From the NCBI GenBank assembly GCA_964528605.1, contig CAZGSV010000064.1, positions 1 through 18,835 on the forward strand: DNA of 18,835 nucleotides, read 5' to 3'. The position numbers were made by a program, and so were the translations under genes. Below are positions 1 to 7,534 of the stretch, piece after piece. The stretch comes from CAZGSV01 sp964528605. GTDB taxonomy: Bacteria > Armatimonadota > Zipacnadia > CAZGSV01. Below the pieces are notes generated by a model. The model was not told where the DNA came from and did not search any database. It worked only from the letters and a program-made list of their open reading frames with translations. Every line of letters starts with the position of its first letter. Positions within the stretch are counted from its first letter, which is position 1.

Positions 1-403
1 CAAAGATGAGCAGGTAGTCCACCGCCGACACCCCGGCCAGCACCATCGCCCTCTGCTCCTGCGGCACCAAAGGCCGCTCGGGCCCCTTGAGCGCGCGCGC
101 GGAGGCATCGCTGTTGAGCCCCACGATGAGCACGTCACCCAGCCGCCGCGCCTGCTCCAGGTAGAGCACGTGCCCGGCGTGAAGGAGATCGAAGCAGCCG
201 TTGGTCCAGACTATCCGCCGCTTGCGCCGCCGCAAGCCGGCGACTATCTCCCGCAGCCGCTCCAGCGAGCAGATCTTGTCGTGCACCGGAACCGGCGGAT
301 AGGAGGGCGTGATCCGCGTGAACGCGTAGATGGCCAGCCCGAGGAACCCGGCCAGGAGGCCGAACAGGACGGCAAAGATGAGGGTCACGTTCTCTGTCGG
401 CAT
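1..403 (-). CDS. RfaE2/HldE-type nucleotidyltransferase with N-terminal membrane segment (3' end outside window)
   Basis: The minus-strand frame from the ATG at 403-401 is open to the left edge, giving 134 visible residues without a stop. Residues 66-78 read WTNGCFDLLHAGH, with the HxGH nucleotide-binding motif at 75-78. The following stretch GLNSDASARALKG (95-107), then RPLVPQEQRA, is typical of the ADP-heptose synthase / glycerol-3-phosphate cytidylyltransferase family, closest to RfaE2 (D-glycero-beta-D-manno-heptose 1-phosphate adenylyltransferase). In that family the enzyme transfers AMP to a heptose phosphate for lipopolysaccharide or cell-surface sugar synthesis. Before the catalytic domain lie about 40 residues with one hydrophobic segment (roughly 8-28), so the enzyme may be anchored to the inner membrane, which is unusual for this normally soluble family. 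No clear Shine-Dalgarno precedes the ATG. The family is secure; substrate and exact start are not. Confidence 0.82.
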   Translation of the reverse strand, partial: MPTENVTLIFAVLFGLLAGFLGLAIYAFTRITPSYPPVPVHDKICSLERLREIVAGLRRRKRRIVWTNGCFDLLHAGHVLYLEQARRLGDVLIVGLNSDASARALKGPERPLVPQEQRAMVLAGVSAVDYLLIF

Positions 404-570
404 CTTTGTCAGAGCGCGGCGGAATCGCGTCTCACCCCCGCCGCCAAGGTGAAAGTAGCCGCTCCCGCGGCCGCCGTCAACGCGGCGCAGAACTGTCCTC
501 GCTCCCACACCTCCGCCGCGCGGCTCAGGCGACCGAAGCGGGCCTCCCTGCTCGGCGTTGCCCGTCAGGG

Positions 571-727
571 CGTAGGGACGGCATCTCATGCCGTCCGCTG
601 TTCGCGGTGCGAACGGGTGGCCTCTCCCCGCCGTTGGCGGGGCGGGCCGAGGCAAGCCTGCGGCCCCTACGTTGCGACGCGGGCAATCGCTTGAAAACTG
701 TAGCGTCGGGCCCCGCCTTTGGCGGGG
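571..727. repeat. cluster of four short palindromes in the gene-free stretch 404-862
   Basis: Four hairpin-forming sequences follow one another. 576-584 pairs with 588-596 (9 bp, loop CTC). 626-632 pairs with 636-642 (CCCCGCC/GGCGGGG, loop GTT). 644-653 pairs with 656-666 with one bulged base, followed by CCTACG. 711-717 pairs with 721-727 (the same CCCCGCC arm, loop TTT). The first begins CGTAGGGACGGCAT and resembles the elements at 1978 and 17115. The rest of 404-862 holds no gene I can support. It separates two divergent genes, so it must also contain their promoters, which I could not identify. Confidence 0.7.
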
Positions 728-862
728 TCTGCCTCAGGCACGACTTCACGCCGACGTTCCGCGCTTGACGCGCTACGCGGCGCAGGTTACCCAGACGGTA
801 CGCTCGGGGTGGTTGGCCAGCTTAACGGCCACGAGCGCCGCAACGCAGGGAGGCTGAAGCAC

Positions 863-1810
863 ATGAGCCAGGGGTTGGAGGTCATCTCGCTGGGAGAGTT
901 GATCGTCGAGGTCATGAGGGTCGAGGTTGACCAGCCTCTGGACAAGCCCGCGCACTTCACCGGGCCCTTCCCCAGCGGCGCCCCCGCGATCTTTGCCGAC
1001 CAGGTGGCGCGCCTGGGCCATCCCACCGGCTTCATCGGCGCCGTCGGCCGCGACGACTTAGGCAAGTGCATCCTCGACCGCTTCGCCGCCGACGGCGTTG
1101 ACGCACGCCAAGTCGCCCAGCCCGAGGGTTACGCCACCGGCGTCGCCTTCGTCACCTACTTTTCCGACGGCTCGCGCAAGTTCCTCTATCACATTGCCAA
1201 CGCGGCCGCGGGGCAGATGCCCGAGATTGACGCGGAGTACGTAGGCCAGGCTCGGTTTCTGCACATCTGCGGCTCCTCGCTCTCCGTGAGCGAGCGCATG
1301 CGGCGCTGCTGCTATGAGGCGGTGCAGGCGGTCAAGGCGCGGGGGGGGAGAATCAGTTTCGACCCCAACCTGCGCCCCGAGTTGCTGGGCGGCGAGGAGG
1401 CCCTGCGCCGTATCTGCGGCCCCGTTGTCGAGGCGGCCTACGTCGTGCTCCCCAGCGGCGCAGAGGCGGAGATACTTAGCGGCGTCTCGGGCCACGAAGC
1501 CGCATGCCGGCGCTTGCTCGAGATGGGGCCGGGCGTGGTCGCGCTCAAGCGCGGGGCGAAGGGCTGCGAGGTCTTCACCCGCGAGCAGCGGCTCGAAGTG
1601 CCGTCCTTCCCGGTCGAGGCCGTGGATCCCACCGGCGCGGGCGATTGCTTTGACGCGGGGTTTGTCGTTGGCCTGCTCGAAGGGCTGCCGCTGGAAGAGG
1701 TCGGCGCGCTCGCCAACGCCTGCGGCGCCCTGGGCGCAACCAAGAAAGGCCCCATGGAAGGCGCCTTCTTCCGGGACGAGGTCGAGGCCTTTATCGCCCA
1801 GCGCAAATGA
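863..1810 (+). CDS. PfkB-family carbohydrate kinase
   Basis: A 315-residue protein of the usual length for a PfkB/ribokinase-family sugar kinase, a cytoplasmic enzyme that phosphorylates a sugar or sugar acid with ATP. The C-terminal signature DPTGAGDCFDAGF is present, with the catalytic base Asp at about residue 261. The N-terminal half has the family pattern SLGELIVEV, a glycine-bearing sugar-binding stretch (FPSGAPAIFADQVARLG) and GAVGRDDLG. The start at 863 is preceded by GGGAGG at 848-853; the same frame is open further upstream but through repeat-rich DNA with no family similarity, so the later ATG is preferred. The N-terminus looks more like the 2-keto-3-deoxygluconate, tagatose or fructose kinase branch than like RfaE1, although a RfaE2-like gene is divergent next door. 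The substrate cannot be assigned. Confidence 0.9.
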   Translation: MSQGLEVISLGELIVEVMRVEVDQPLDKPAHFTGPFPSGAPAIFADQVARLGHPTGFIGAVGRDDLGKCILDRFAADGVDARQVAQPEGYATGVAFVTYFSDGSRKFLYHIANAAAGQMPEIDAEYVGQARFLHICGSSLSVSERMRRCCYEAVQAVKARGGRISFDPNLRPELLGGEEALRRICGPVVEAAYVVLPSGAEAEILSGVSGHEAACRRLLEMGPGVVALKRGAKGCEVFTREQRLEVPSFPVEAVDPTGAGDCFDAGFVVGLLEGLPLEEVGALANACGALGATKKGPMEGAFFRDEVEAFIAQRK

Positions 1811-1841
1811 GGGGACACGCGCTGCGTCGTCTCGGGTAGGA

Positions 1842-1855
1842 GCACCCTTGGGTGC
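1842..1855. repeat. short hairpin after the kinase gene
   Basis: GCACCC, loop TT, GGGTGC: a perfect 6-bp stem 31 bases after the kinase stop codon, preceded by GTAGGA. The leading GTAGG resembles the other CGTAGGG-type elements here. It could help end transcription, but there is no T-run, so it is not called a terminator. Confidence 0.45.
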
Positions 1856-1883
1856 GACAGTGTCTTGGGGGCTCCGCCCGCGG

Positions 1884-1967
1884 GCAAAATGGGGACGGTA
1901 ACCTGCTTCCCCGCTCGCGTCGGCCACGCGCTGCCCCCAGGGAGAACGGTTGCTGTCCCCATTTTGC
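1884..1967. repeat. 84-bp inverted repeat with TGGGGACAGCAACC-type arms
   Basis: The left arm (1884-1903, GCAAAATGGGGACGGTAACC) and right arm (1948-1967) are inverted copies, 20 bases long with two mismatches, separated by 44 bases. GGGGCTCCGCCC lies just upstream. The same arms and the same GGGGCTCCGCCC motif recur at 18386-18477, and a single arm recurs near 13655. This makes it a dispersed, non-coding, palindromic element rather than a local feature. The structure resembles paired REP elements or a small non-autonomous mobile element; no transposase gene is in the window. Confidence 0.75.
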
Positions 1968-1977
1968 CGTCGCGCAA

Positions 1978-1997
1978 GGGCGTATGGCGATACGCCC
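1978..1997. repeat. palindrome GGGCGTAT-GGCG-ATACGCCC
   Basis: A perfect 8-bp stem with a 4-base loop, 10 bases after the larger inverted repeat. Its arm is closely related to that of the hairpin at 17115-17144 (GGGGCGTAC). From 1998 to 2161 I see nothing further that I can support. Confidence 0.6.
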
Positions 1998-2161
1998 CCA
2001 CCGGGTGCGCACGCTCGTGGGAACAGCCTTCACCGCGGCCGGTCGCCGCGCTCTACCGCCCTTCGTCGCCGCAGACCACGCCACACTCTCTTCACTTGCC
2101 GCTGAACATCCGCCACCGATAAGCCGTAACAGTTTTAGGGGTGTTCGCCCGGCCAATGCGC

Positions 2162-2167
2162 TACAAT
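2162..2167 (+). promoter_or_regulatory. -10-like hexamer TACAAT just upstream of the deacetylase start
   Basis: TACAAT stands out in GC-rich DNA and ends 9 bases before the ATG at 2177. Transcription starting 6-8 bases downstream would leave almost no 5' leader. No good -35 hexamer is visible at 17-base spacing. No Shine-Dalgarno precedes the ATG, which fits a leaderless message. Confidence 0.4.
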
Positions 2168-2176
2168 ACCGCCGAC

Positions 2177-3031
2177 ATGCTGCTCCACCAGCCTCGAGCG
2201 GCACGTTCCTGTGGCGGGCCGCGCATGCGGGGCCAGGCCCTCTGTTGCGCGCTGGGCCTGGCGTTGCTCATGCTTGCGCCCGCCCTGGTCTTCGACGGCG
2301 GCTGGGCAGGCGAGGAACCCAGCGCGCCTCCGGAACCTCCGCCCATCGCGTTCCAGTTGCTGCTCGCCCCCGCCTTCGTCGGTCAGACCATCGGCCGCTC
2401 CACCCTCGAGGATCCCGCCGGTGGCGTCGCGCTCACCTTCGACGATGGCCCCTCTCCCGGGATGACCGAGCGCATCCTGGACATCCTCAAGGCCAAGCAG
2501 GCCCCAGCCACCTTCTTCGTCGTCGGCAAAATGGCGCACGCGTACCCCGGGCTGCTCCGCCGCGAAGCCCTCGAAGGCCACTTGCTTGGCAACCACACCT
2601 GGGGCCACGCCATCAGGCGCCTCAGCTACGACGCCTACCTCAACGAACTCGACTCCACCGCCGGCGCCGTGCAGCAGCAAACCGGCGTCGTCACCGTCCT
2701 CCTCCGCCCCCCCGGCGGCCTCCAGTGCGAAGCGCTGCGTGCCGCGGCCGCGGCACGCGGCTATGCCCTCATCCGCTGGTCCGTGGACCCTCACGACTAC
2801 GCCCGCGTCTCCCCCAGTGCCGTCGTCGGCCGCGTCCTCTGCTCCGCCCGGCCAGGCTCTATCATCCTGCTGCACGACGGCGCGCGCCCTCGCACCAACA
2901 CCATCGAAGCCTTACCCCGCATCATAGACGGGCTGCGCGCCCAGGGCTTACGCATCGTCAGCCTCGCCGAACTGCTCGGCCTCCCGCCCGTCCCCGTCAC
3001 CATGCCCGCCGAAGAGCCCACGCAAGGATGA
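2177..3031 (+). CDS. polysaccharide deacetylase (NodB homology domain), exported or membrane-anchored
   Basis: A 284-residue protein. The carbohydrate esterase family 4 (NodB) motifs appear in order: TFDDGP (87-92), NHTWGH (139-144, metal-ligand histidines 140 and 144), RPPGG (177-181), SVDPHDY (202-208) and LLHDG (231-235). Such enzymes use a divalent metal to remove N- or O-acetyl groups from peptidoglycan, chitin-like or exopolysaccharide chains. The N-terminus has basic residues, then a hydrophobic stretch (about 21-39), then a proline-rich segment, so it is exported or anchored by a signal sequence. Possible starts are GTG 2141, ATG 2156, ATG 2177 and ATG 2225. I chose 2177 because a -10-like TACAAT lies at 2162-2167, so the two earlier starts would fall upstream of the message. 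Start 2225 also keeps the signal sequence. Its stop overlaps the miaA start (ATGA), indicating co-translation. Confidence 0.9.
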   Translation: MLLHQPRAARSCGGPRMRGQALCCALGLALLMLAPALVFDGGWAGEEPSAPPEPPPIAFQLLLAPAFVGQTIGRSTLEDPAGGVALTFDDGPSPGMTERILDILKAKQAPATFFVVGKMAHAYPGLLRREALEGHLLGNHTWGHAIRRLSYDAYLNELDSTAGAVQQQTGVVTVLLRPPGGLQCEALRAAAAARGYALIRWSVDPHDYARVSPSAVVGRVLCSARPGSIILLHDGARPRTNTIEALPRIIDGLRAQGLRIVSLAELLGLPPVPVTMPAEEPTQG

Positions 3032-3990
3032 GCGGCCCAGGCCGCGAACAACCCCTGCCGCTCGTCGTCGTCATCCTCGGCCCCACCGCTACCGGCAAGT
3101 CCGATCTGGCCCTGGCCCTCGCGCAGCGCTTCTCCGGCGAGATCGTCTCCGCCGATTCCCGGGAGATCTACCGGGGCTTGGACGTTGGCACCGCCAAGTC
3201 GCCCCCGGAAACCAGGGCCTCCATCCCTCACCATCTGCTCGACCTCATAGACCCGCGCGAGACCTACGACGTCGCCCGCTACGCCGAGGCCGCCCGCGCC
3301 GCCTTCAGAGACATAGCCGCGCGCGGCCGTGTACCCCTTCTGGTGGGCGGGACCGGCTTCTACATCCGCGCCGCCACCGGCGAACTCTCCCTGCCCATGG
3401 TCGCCGCTGACCCCGCGGTGCGCGCCCGGCTCAGAGGGCTGGCCGCCGACCTGGGCCGCCACGCCCTTCATCAGCGCCTCGCCGCCGTTGACCCCGAGAG
3501 CGCCCGCCGGATACATCCCAACGACCTCAATCGCGTCATCCGTGCTCTGGAGGTCTACGAACTGACCGGCCGGCCCCGCACTGCGTTCACCACGGCAGAG
3601 GCGGGCCCTGACGGCGAGTTCCGCTTCCTCAAGATCGGCCTGCGCCTCGCCCGCGACGCCCTCTACGCCCGCATCAACCGGCGCGTCGAGAACATGATCG
3701 CCCGCGGGTGGGGTGAGGAAGTGGGCCGCCTACTCCAACAGGGCTACCCGCCGGACTGCCCGGGCTTGAATACATTGGGCTATCCTGAGATTATTGCGTG
3801 CGTGCAAGGGAGATGCGGGCTGGATGAGGCGGCAGCGAGCATTCAACAGCAGACCCGTCGCTATGCCAAACGACAGACCACTTGGTTCAGCCGCGACCGC
3901 GACGTCCACTGGTTGGCAGCGGACGCCCCGGACGTGCTCGAGCGCGCCGCCGCGCTGGTGCGAAAGGCAATCACGGGTGCGCAGCCCTAG
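3028..3990 (+). CDS. miaA: tRNA dimethylallyltransferase MiaA
   Basis: A 320-residue protein of normal MiaA length. This cytoplasmic enzyme transfers the dimethylallyl group of DMAPP to N6 of adenosine-37 in tRNAs that read codons beginning with U. The P-loop GPTATGKS is at 18-25. The substrate-contacting segment SADSREIYRGLDVGTAK follows at 41-57; it carries REIY where QVY is common. GGTGFYIRA is at 107-115, and the C-terminal QTRRYAKRQTTWF motif of the family is intact. AAGGA lies immediately upstream of the ATG, which overlaps the deacetylase stop codon by the ATGA arrangement, so the two are almost certainly on one message. No functional link to the deacetylase is known to me. Confidence 0.96.
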   Translation: MSGPGREQPLPLVVVILGPTATGKSDLALALAQRFSGEIVSADSREIYRGLDVGTAKSPPETRASIPHHLLDLIDPRETYDVARYAEAARAAFRDIAARGRVPLLVGGTGFYIRAATGELSLPMVAADPAVRARLRGLAADLGRHALHQRLAAVDPESARRIHPNDLNRVIRALEVYELTGRPRTAFTTAEAGPDGEFRFLKIGLRLARDALYARINRRVENMIARGWGEEVGRLLQQGYPPDCPGLNTLGYPEIIACVQGRCGLDEAAASIQQQTRRYAKRQTTWFSRDRDVHWLAADAPDVLERAAALVRKAITGAQP

Positions 3991-4074
3991 CCGCCGCTTT
4001 TGCTCCCCCCCCATCGGCGCCCGCAGCGCCTGCAGCCGCTGCCCGCCGGCGTGGGCTGCCGGGGGGGGCGCCCG

Positions 4075-5919
4075 GTGACCATCGCCTCCTTCCTCTGGCT
4101 CATACCCAGCGCCCCGCTGCTGGCCTGGCTCGCCGGCGAGATCTTCCGCGCGCGATTGGGCCGCCGCGCGACACTCGGCCTCTCCATCGGGGGCGCTGTT
4201 CTCTCCGGCCTGATCCTGTGCGTAGCCGGTCGGGCCTTGCTCCGCGTGCCGCCGCCGCAGCGCGTGCTGGAGCAGGTGGCGTTCCCCTGGATTTCGGTCG
4301 GCGAGTTCATCGTGCAGCCGCAGTTCCGCCTCGACTCCCTCTCGCTGTGCGTCGCCGGGGTGCTCGTCCTGGTGGCGCTGGCGACCCACGTGTTCGCCGT
4401 CGGCCACCGCGGCCAGGGGCCCTGGGTCGAGGACAGCGCCATCAGCAGCGGCATCCTCGGCACCGCCCTGGTTGCCGTCACCGTGGACGATCTCGCCGTT
4501 GTCGCCGGGGCCTGGATCGTGCTCTCGCTCTGCGTGTTCGTCGGCAACGTGCTCCGCGAGGCGCCCAGGAGGGCCCTGGGCGCCAGGTTGGGTCAGTTCC
4601 TGCTTGCCTGGGGCGACGCCGCGCTCGTGATCGCCGCCGTGATCGCCTTCGTCAACTACGGCAGCACCGAACTCAAGGCCGCCTTCCGCGACGCAGAGGC
4701 CTCGGTCACCTGGAAGCCCACTGCGCTCGTCCTTCTCGCTGGCTTCGTAGTGGCCGCGGTGTGGATACGGGCCGGGCTGGTCCCCTTTCACTTCTGGCTC
4801 AAGGCCACGGCTCGCGCGCCCATCGGCGTCAACGCCCTGGTTCAGTCCGCAGCGCTCATCGGTACCGCCACTTACATGCTGGTACGCTGCCGCCCGCTTC
4901 TCGACTACTGTCCCCTGCTCACCAGCGTGCTCCTGGGAGCGGCCTGTCTCAGCGCCCTGTGGAGCGCATGCGCCGCCGTCCGGCGCAGGAGCATTCGCCT
5001 TCTGCTTAGCGACTCCTCGGCTAGCCAGAACGCCTACATACTTTTGGCCACCGTCGCGGCCGGCGGCCCCGTTGGAGTCCCTCTGCTTGCCCTCCACGGC
5101 ATCAGCAAGGCGCTTATGTGGTTCAGCGTCGGCGGCCTGGAGAGAGACTGGGGGCAGGCTGCCCTGCCTGCGGAGCGGCGACTGATGAGCGCCGCCCCGC
5201 TCCGTACCGTCGCCTTCTCCGTGGGGGCGGCAGGTGTTCTGGCAGTGCCTGTGGCCGCCACCTATCTCGGCATTACCCGCGGAGCCGCGGGCCTCTCCGC
5301 CGGCGTTTTCTTCCACTCCTTCTGGTGGCTCCTCGCTTTCCTTGGGGTCGGGGCCAGCGCCTACTACGCCCTGTTCGCGCCTCTAGCCCTCTTCTTCGCC
5401 CGCCGCAGCCCGGACGAAAAAGGCGGTCCAGGGCTACCCGCCGCCACCACCGGAGCCTTGGCGCTCGTGCTTATCGCCGGCGGCGCCGGCGCGCTGCTGG
5501 CAATGCCTCGCTTCCTGGAAAGCGAGGCCTTCTCGCCTATTAGGCTGCCGATGTTCGCCGCCCACCCCACGGCCTACTTGTTCGGCCTTGCGCTCTCCGC
5601 CCGGTTGCTCGCAGCTCTGCTCGCGCTCGTGGTGGCGATTGGGGCTTTCGCGGTCCTGCTCGTCTGGCGCTTGCGAGGCCCTCGCCCAGCCATTCCCGAA
5701 GAGCCCCCCACCGTCACCACCGTAACCAGCCCCCTGGCCGCGCTCCTGCGCGCCCTCCCTGCGCATTTTGGCGACCGCGCTGCCACCTTTCTCAGCGACG
5801 TCACCCTCGGCCTCGGCGAGTCCGGAGGGAGATTCTTTGGGCTCGCCGACAACTCCCTCCTCGGCCTGCTGCTGGGCCTAGCCCTGGGCCTGGTGTTGGC
5901 GCTGGTGTTGCTCAGGTGA
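4075..5919 (+). CDS. NuoL-like (complex I antiporter-type) membrane subunit
   Basis: A 614-residue, strongly hydrophobic protein with many membrane segments, about the length of E. coli NuoL. Family features are FRLDSLSL (84-91), the broken-helix region LVPFHFWL (235-242) followed by ALVQSAALIGTATYMLVR, and LHGISKALMWF (340-350), matching the THAFFKALLF region of NuoL and keeping one His and the Lys. NuoL-type subunits carry protons across the membrane arm of NADH:quinone oxidoreductase. By eye, the TM5 glutamate of NuoL (WEGVGLCSY) is replaced: the equivalent stretch is WIVLSLCVF with Ile at 148. The TM7 lysine before VPFH is Arg 232. GTG 4075 is chosen because a G-run at 4061-4068 can act as ribosome binding site and the hydrophobic N-terminus follows at once; GTG 4051 is an alternative. 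It is followed by the NuoM- and NuoN-like genes. Confidence 0.8.
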   Translation: MTIASFLWLIPSAPLLAWLAGEIFRARLGRRATLGLSIGGAVLSGLILCVAGRALLRVPPPQRVLEQVAFPWISVGEFIVQPQFRLDSLSLCVAGVLVLVALATHVFAVGHRGQGPWVEDSAISSGILGTALVAVTVDDLAVVAGAWIVLSLCVFVGNVLREAPRRALGARLGQFLLAWGDAALVIAAVIAFVNYGSTELKAAFRDAEASVTWKPTALVLLAGFVVAAVWIRAGLVPFHFWLKATARAPIGVNALVQSAALIGTATYMLVRCRPLLDYCPLLTSVLLGAACLSALWSACAAVRRRSIRLLLSDSSASQNAYILLATVAAGGPVGVPLLALHGISKALMWFSVGGLERDWGQAALPAERRLMSAAPLRTVAFSVGAAGVLAVPVAATYLGITRGAAGLSAGVFFHSFWWLLAFLGVGASAYYALFAPLALFFARRSPDEKGGPGLPAATTGALALVLIAGGAGALLAMPRFLESEAFSPIRLPMFAAHPTAYLFGLALSARLLAALLALVVAIGAFAVLLVWRLRGPRPAIPEEPPTVTTVTSPLAALLRALPAHFGDRAATFLSDVTLGLGESGGRFFGLADNSLLGLLLGLALGLVLALVLLR

Positions 5920-5989
5920 AGACGGCTGCTCGGTCGCCGCATCCCGGAGCGTCCCGGCCGGCCCGCCGCCGCAAGGTGAGGAACTGAGC

Positions 5990-7534
5990 ATGCGCTTCCC
6001 CGTGCTCTCCACGGTCGTCTTCCTACCGGCAGTGGCCGCGGCGCTCGTGCTCCTCACCCGCAGGCGCGGTGGGCAGACCTCCCGCGGCATCGCCCTCACC
6101 GCGGTCTGCTTGGATCTTCTCCTCGCCCTCCTCCTTCACCTCTTCTACCCGACCACGGGCGGCGCCCCGGCCTGGCAAGAGCATCGGGCCTGGATACCTT
6201 ACTTCGGCGCCTTCTACGACCTCGCCGCCGATGGCGTAAGCCTCCCCTTCGTCGGGCTCACCTGCTTGCTCGCCGCCCTTGCCATCGCCGTCATGCGCTG
6301 GGACCGCGAGCCCGAACCCCTGGCCGCGGCGCTGCTGCTCCAGTCGGCCTTGCTGGGCACCTTCCTCGCTCGCGACGCCTTCCTCTTCTTCTGCTTCTGG
6401 TGTCTAACCCTGGCGCCGCTCGCCTACCTCACCGCCCGCCACAGCCCCAAGGGAGGCGAGGTCGCCACCTCGCTCCTCGCCTACGGCAGCGCGGGCGCCC
6501 TGGCCTTGCTTTTGTCCATCGTCTGGGTCGCGCTCCACCGCCAGCAGATCACGGGCCGCCTCTCCCTTGACCTCGGTTGGCTCACCAGCGCCCGCTTGCC
6601 CTGGCACCCACAGGCCTGGCTCTTCATCGCCCTCGGCTTCGCCTTCCTCAGCCGCGCGGGCGTCTGGCCCTTCCACCGCTGGCCCGTCGCCGCCCACCTA
6701 TGTCTACCAGCCCCGGCAGCCCTGCTGCTCAACGGCCCCGTCCTGCTCACCGGCGCCTACGGCGCACTGCGCTTCTGCCTGCCCATGGCGCCCGACGCTA
6801 TCGTCGTCGGCTTCCCCTTGCTCGCTGCCCTTCTCTTCTTCAGCCTCCTCTACGGCGCGGCCGCCAGCCTGGCGCAGAAGGACCTGCGCGCCAGGATTGC
6901 GCTCTTCGCCAGCGCCCAACTCAGCCTCATCTTCCTCGGCCTTTTCAGCCTCAATCTGCTCGGCCTGCACGGCGCCCTGCTGCAGACCATGACCCATGCG
7001 CTCACCGGCTCCGGCTGGCTCGTCGTCTGCTTCGCCCTGGCACAGGGGCAACCCGACGCCAGCCTGGAACGGCTGCGCGGATCCTTAGGACGAGGCAGCG
7101 TCGCCGCGGGCCTCTTCGTGCTCTCCTTAGCGTGGGTCGGCCTGCCCGGCACCGGAGGCTATCCCGCCGTGCTCCTGATCATGACCTCCCTGCTCAACAT
7201 CTACTGGTGGCTGGCCCCGCTTCTGGCGCTCGGCCTGCTGGTCCTGGCCGCCGCGCTTTTCATCACCCTGCGCCAGGCCTGCTCGGCCCTGCCCGAGCCC
7301 GCGCCACGCCGCTTGCGCATCCGGGAGATCGCCGCCCTGCTCACCGCGCTCGTGCTCAGCGTCTGGCTGGGCCTGGTATCGCAGATCGTGACCTCCCGTG
7401 CCCATTCGAGCCTCGTGCACCTGAGCGTACAGAGCGCCCTCGCCCAAACCATGCCCCTGGGCCAGCAGACCCTCAGCGCCCCCGAGTCTCCGTTCCTCAC
7501 TCTCCCGCAGATGCGACAAGGCCACCGGCGATGA
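5990..7534 (+). CDS. NuoM-like (complex I antiporter-type) membrane subunit
   Basis: A 514-residue polytopic membrane protein of the usual NuoM length. Visible family landmarks are AADGVSLPFVGLT (79-91), AFLFFCFWCLTLAP (130-143), VWPFHRWP (225-232), QKDLRARIALFASAQLS and LPGTGG. The alignment to NuoM is clear, but key residues differ: the TM5 glutamate (FFWEVML in E. coli) is Cys 138, the TM7 lysine before the PLH motif is Arg 222, and the glutamate of the GTGNFVGEF region is missing (GTGGYPAVL). AAGGTGAGGA at 5973-5982 is a good ribosome binding site 7 bases before the ATG. It lies 70 bases after the NuoL-like gene, and its stop overlaps the NuoN-like start, so the three form one operon. It could instead be a subunit of another complex I-like or Mrp-like assembly. 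Confidence 0.8.
   Translation: MRFPVLSTVVFLPAVAAALVLLTRRRGGQTSRGIALTAVCLDLLLALLLHLFYPTTGGAPAWQEHRAWIPYFGAFYDLAADGVSLPFVGLTCLLAALAIAVMRWDREPEPLAAALLLQSALLGTFLARDAFLFFCFWCLTLAPLAYLTARHSPKGGEVATSLLAYGSAGALALLLSIVWVALHRQQITGRLSLDLGWLTSARLPWHPQAWLFIALGFAFLSRAGVWPFHRWPVAAHLCLPAPAALLLNGPVLLTGAYGALRFCLPMAPDAIVVGFPLLAALLFFSLLYGAAASLAQKDLRARIALFASAQLSLIFLGLFSLNLLGLHGALLQTMTHALTGSGWLVVCFALAQGQPDASLERLRGSLGRGSVAAGLFVLSLAWVGLPGTGGYPAVLLIMTSLLNIYWWLAPLLALGLLVLAAALFITLRQACSALPEPAPRRLRIREIAALLTALVLSVWLGLVSQIVTSRAHSSLVHLSVQSALAQTMPLGQQTLSAPESPFLTLPQMRQGHRR

Noticed and set aside
719..862. Upstream extension of the PfkB kinase frame
   Set aside because: The added residues have no family similarity, run through palindromic DNA, and lack a ribosome binding site, whereas the ATG at 863 has GGGAGG.
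1884..1967. CRISPR repeats from the recurring TGGGGACAGCAACC arms
   Set aside because: Copies occur as inverted pairs and are thousands of bases apart, with no regular spacers and no cas genes.
1852..3027. Upstream extension of the miaA frame to 1852
   Set aside because: It would overlap the whole deacetylase gene and translate a repeat into Arg/Pro-rich sequence; the ATG at 3028 fits the MiaA N-terminus.
3730..5316. Minus-strand open frame of 528 codons opposite miaA and the NuoL-like gene
   Set aside because: It overlaps two genes with clear family motifs, and its translation is a hydrophilic Gly/Glu/Gln/Arg mix typical of antisense frames.
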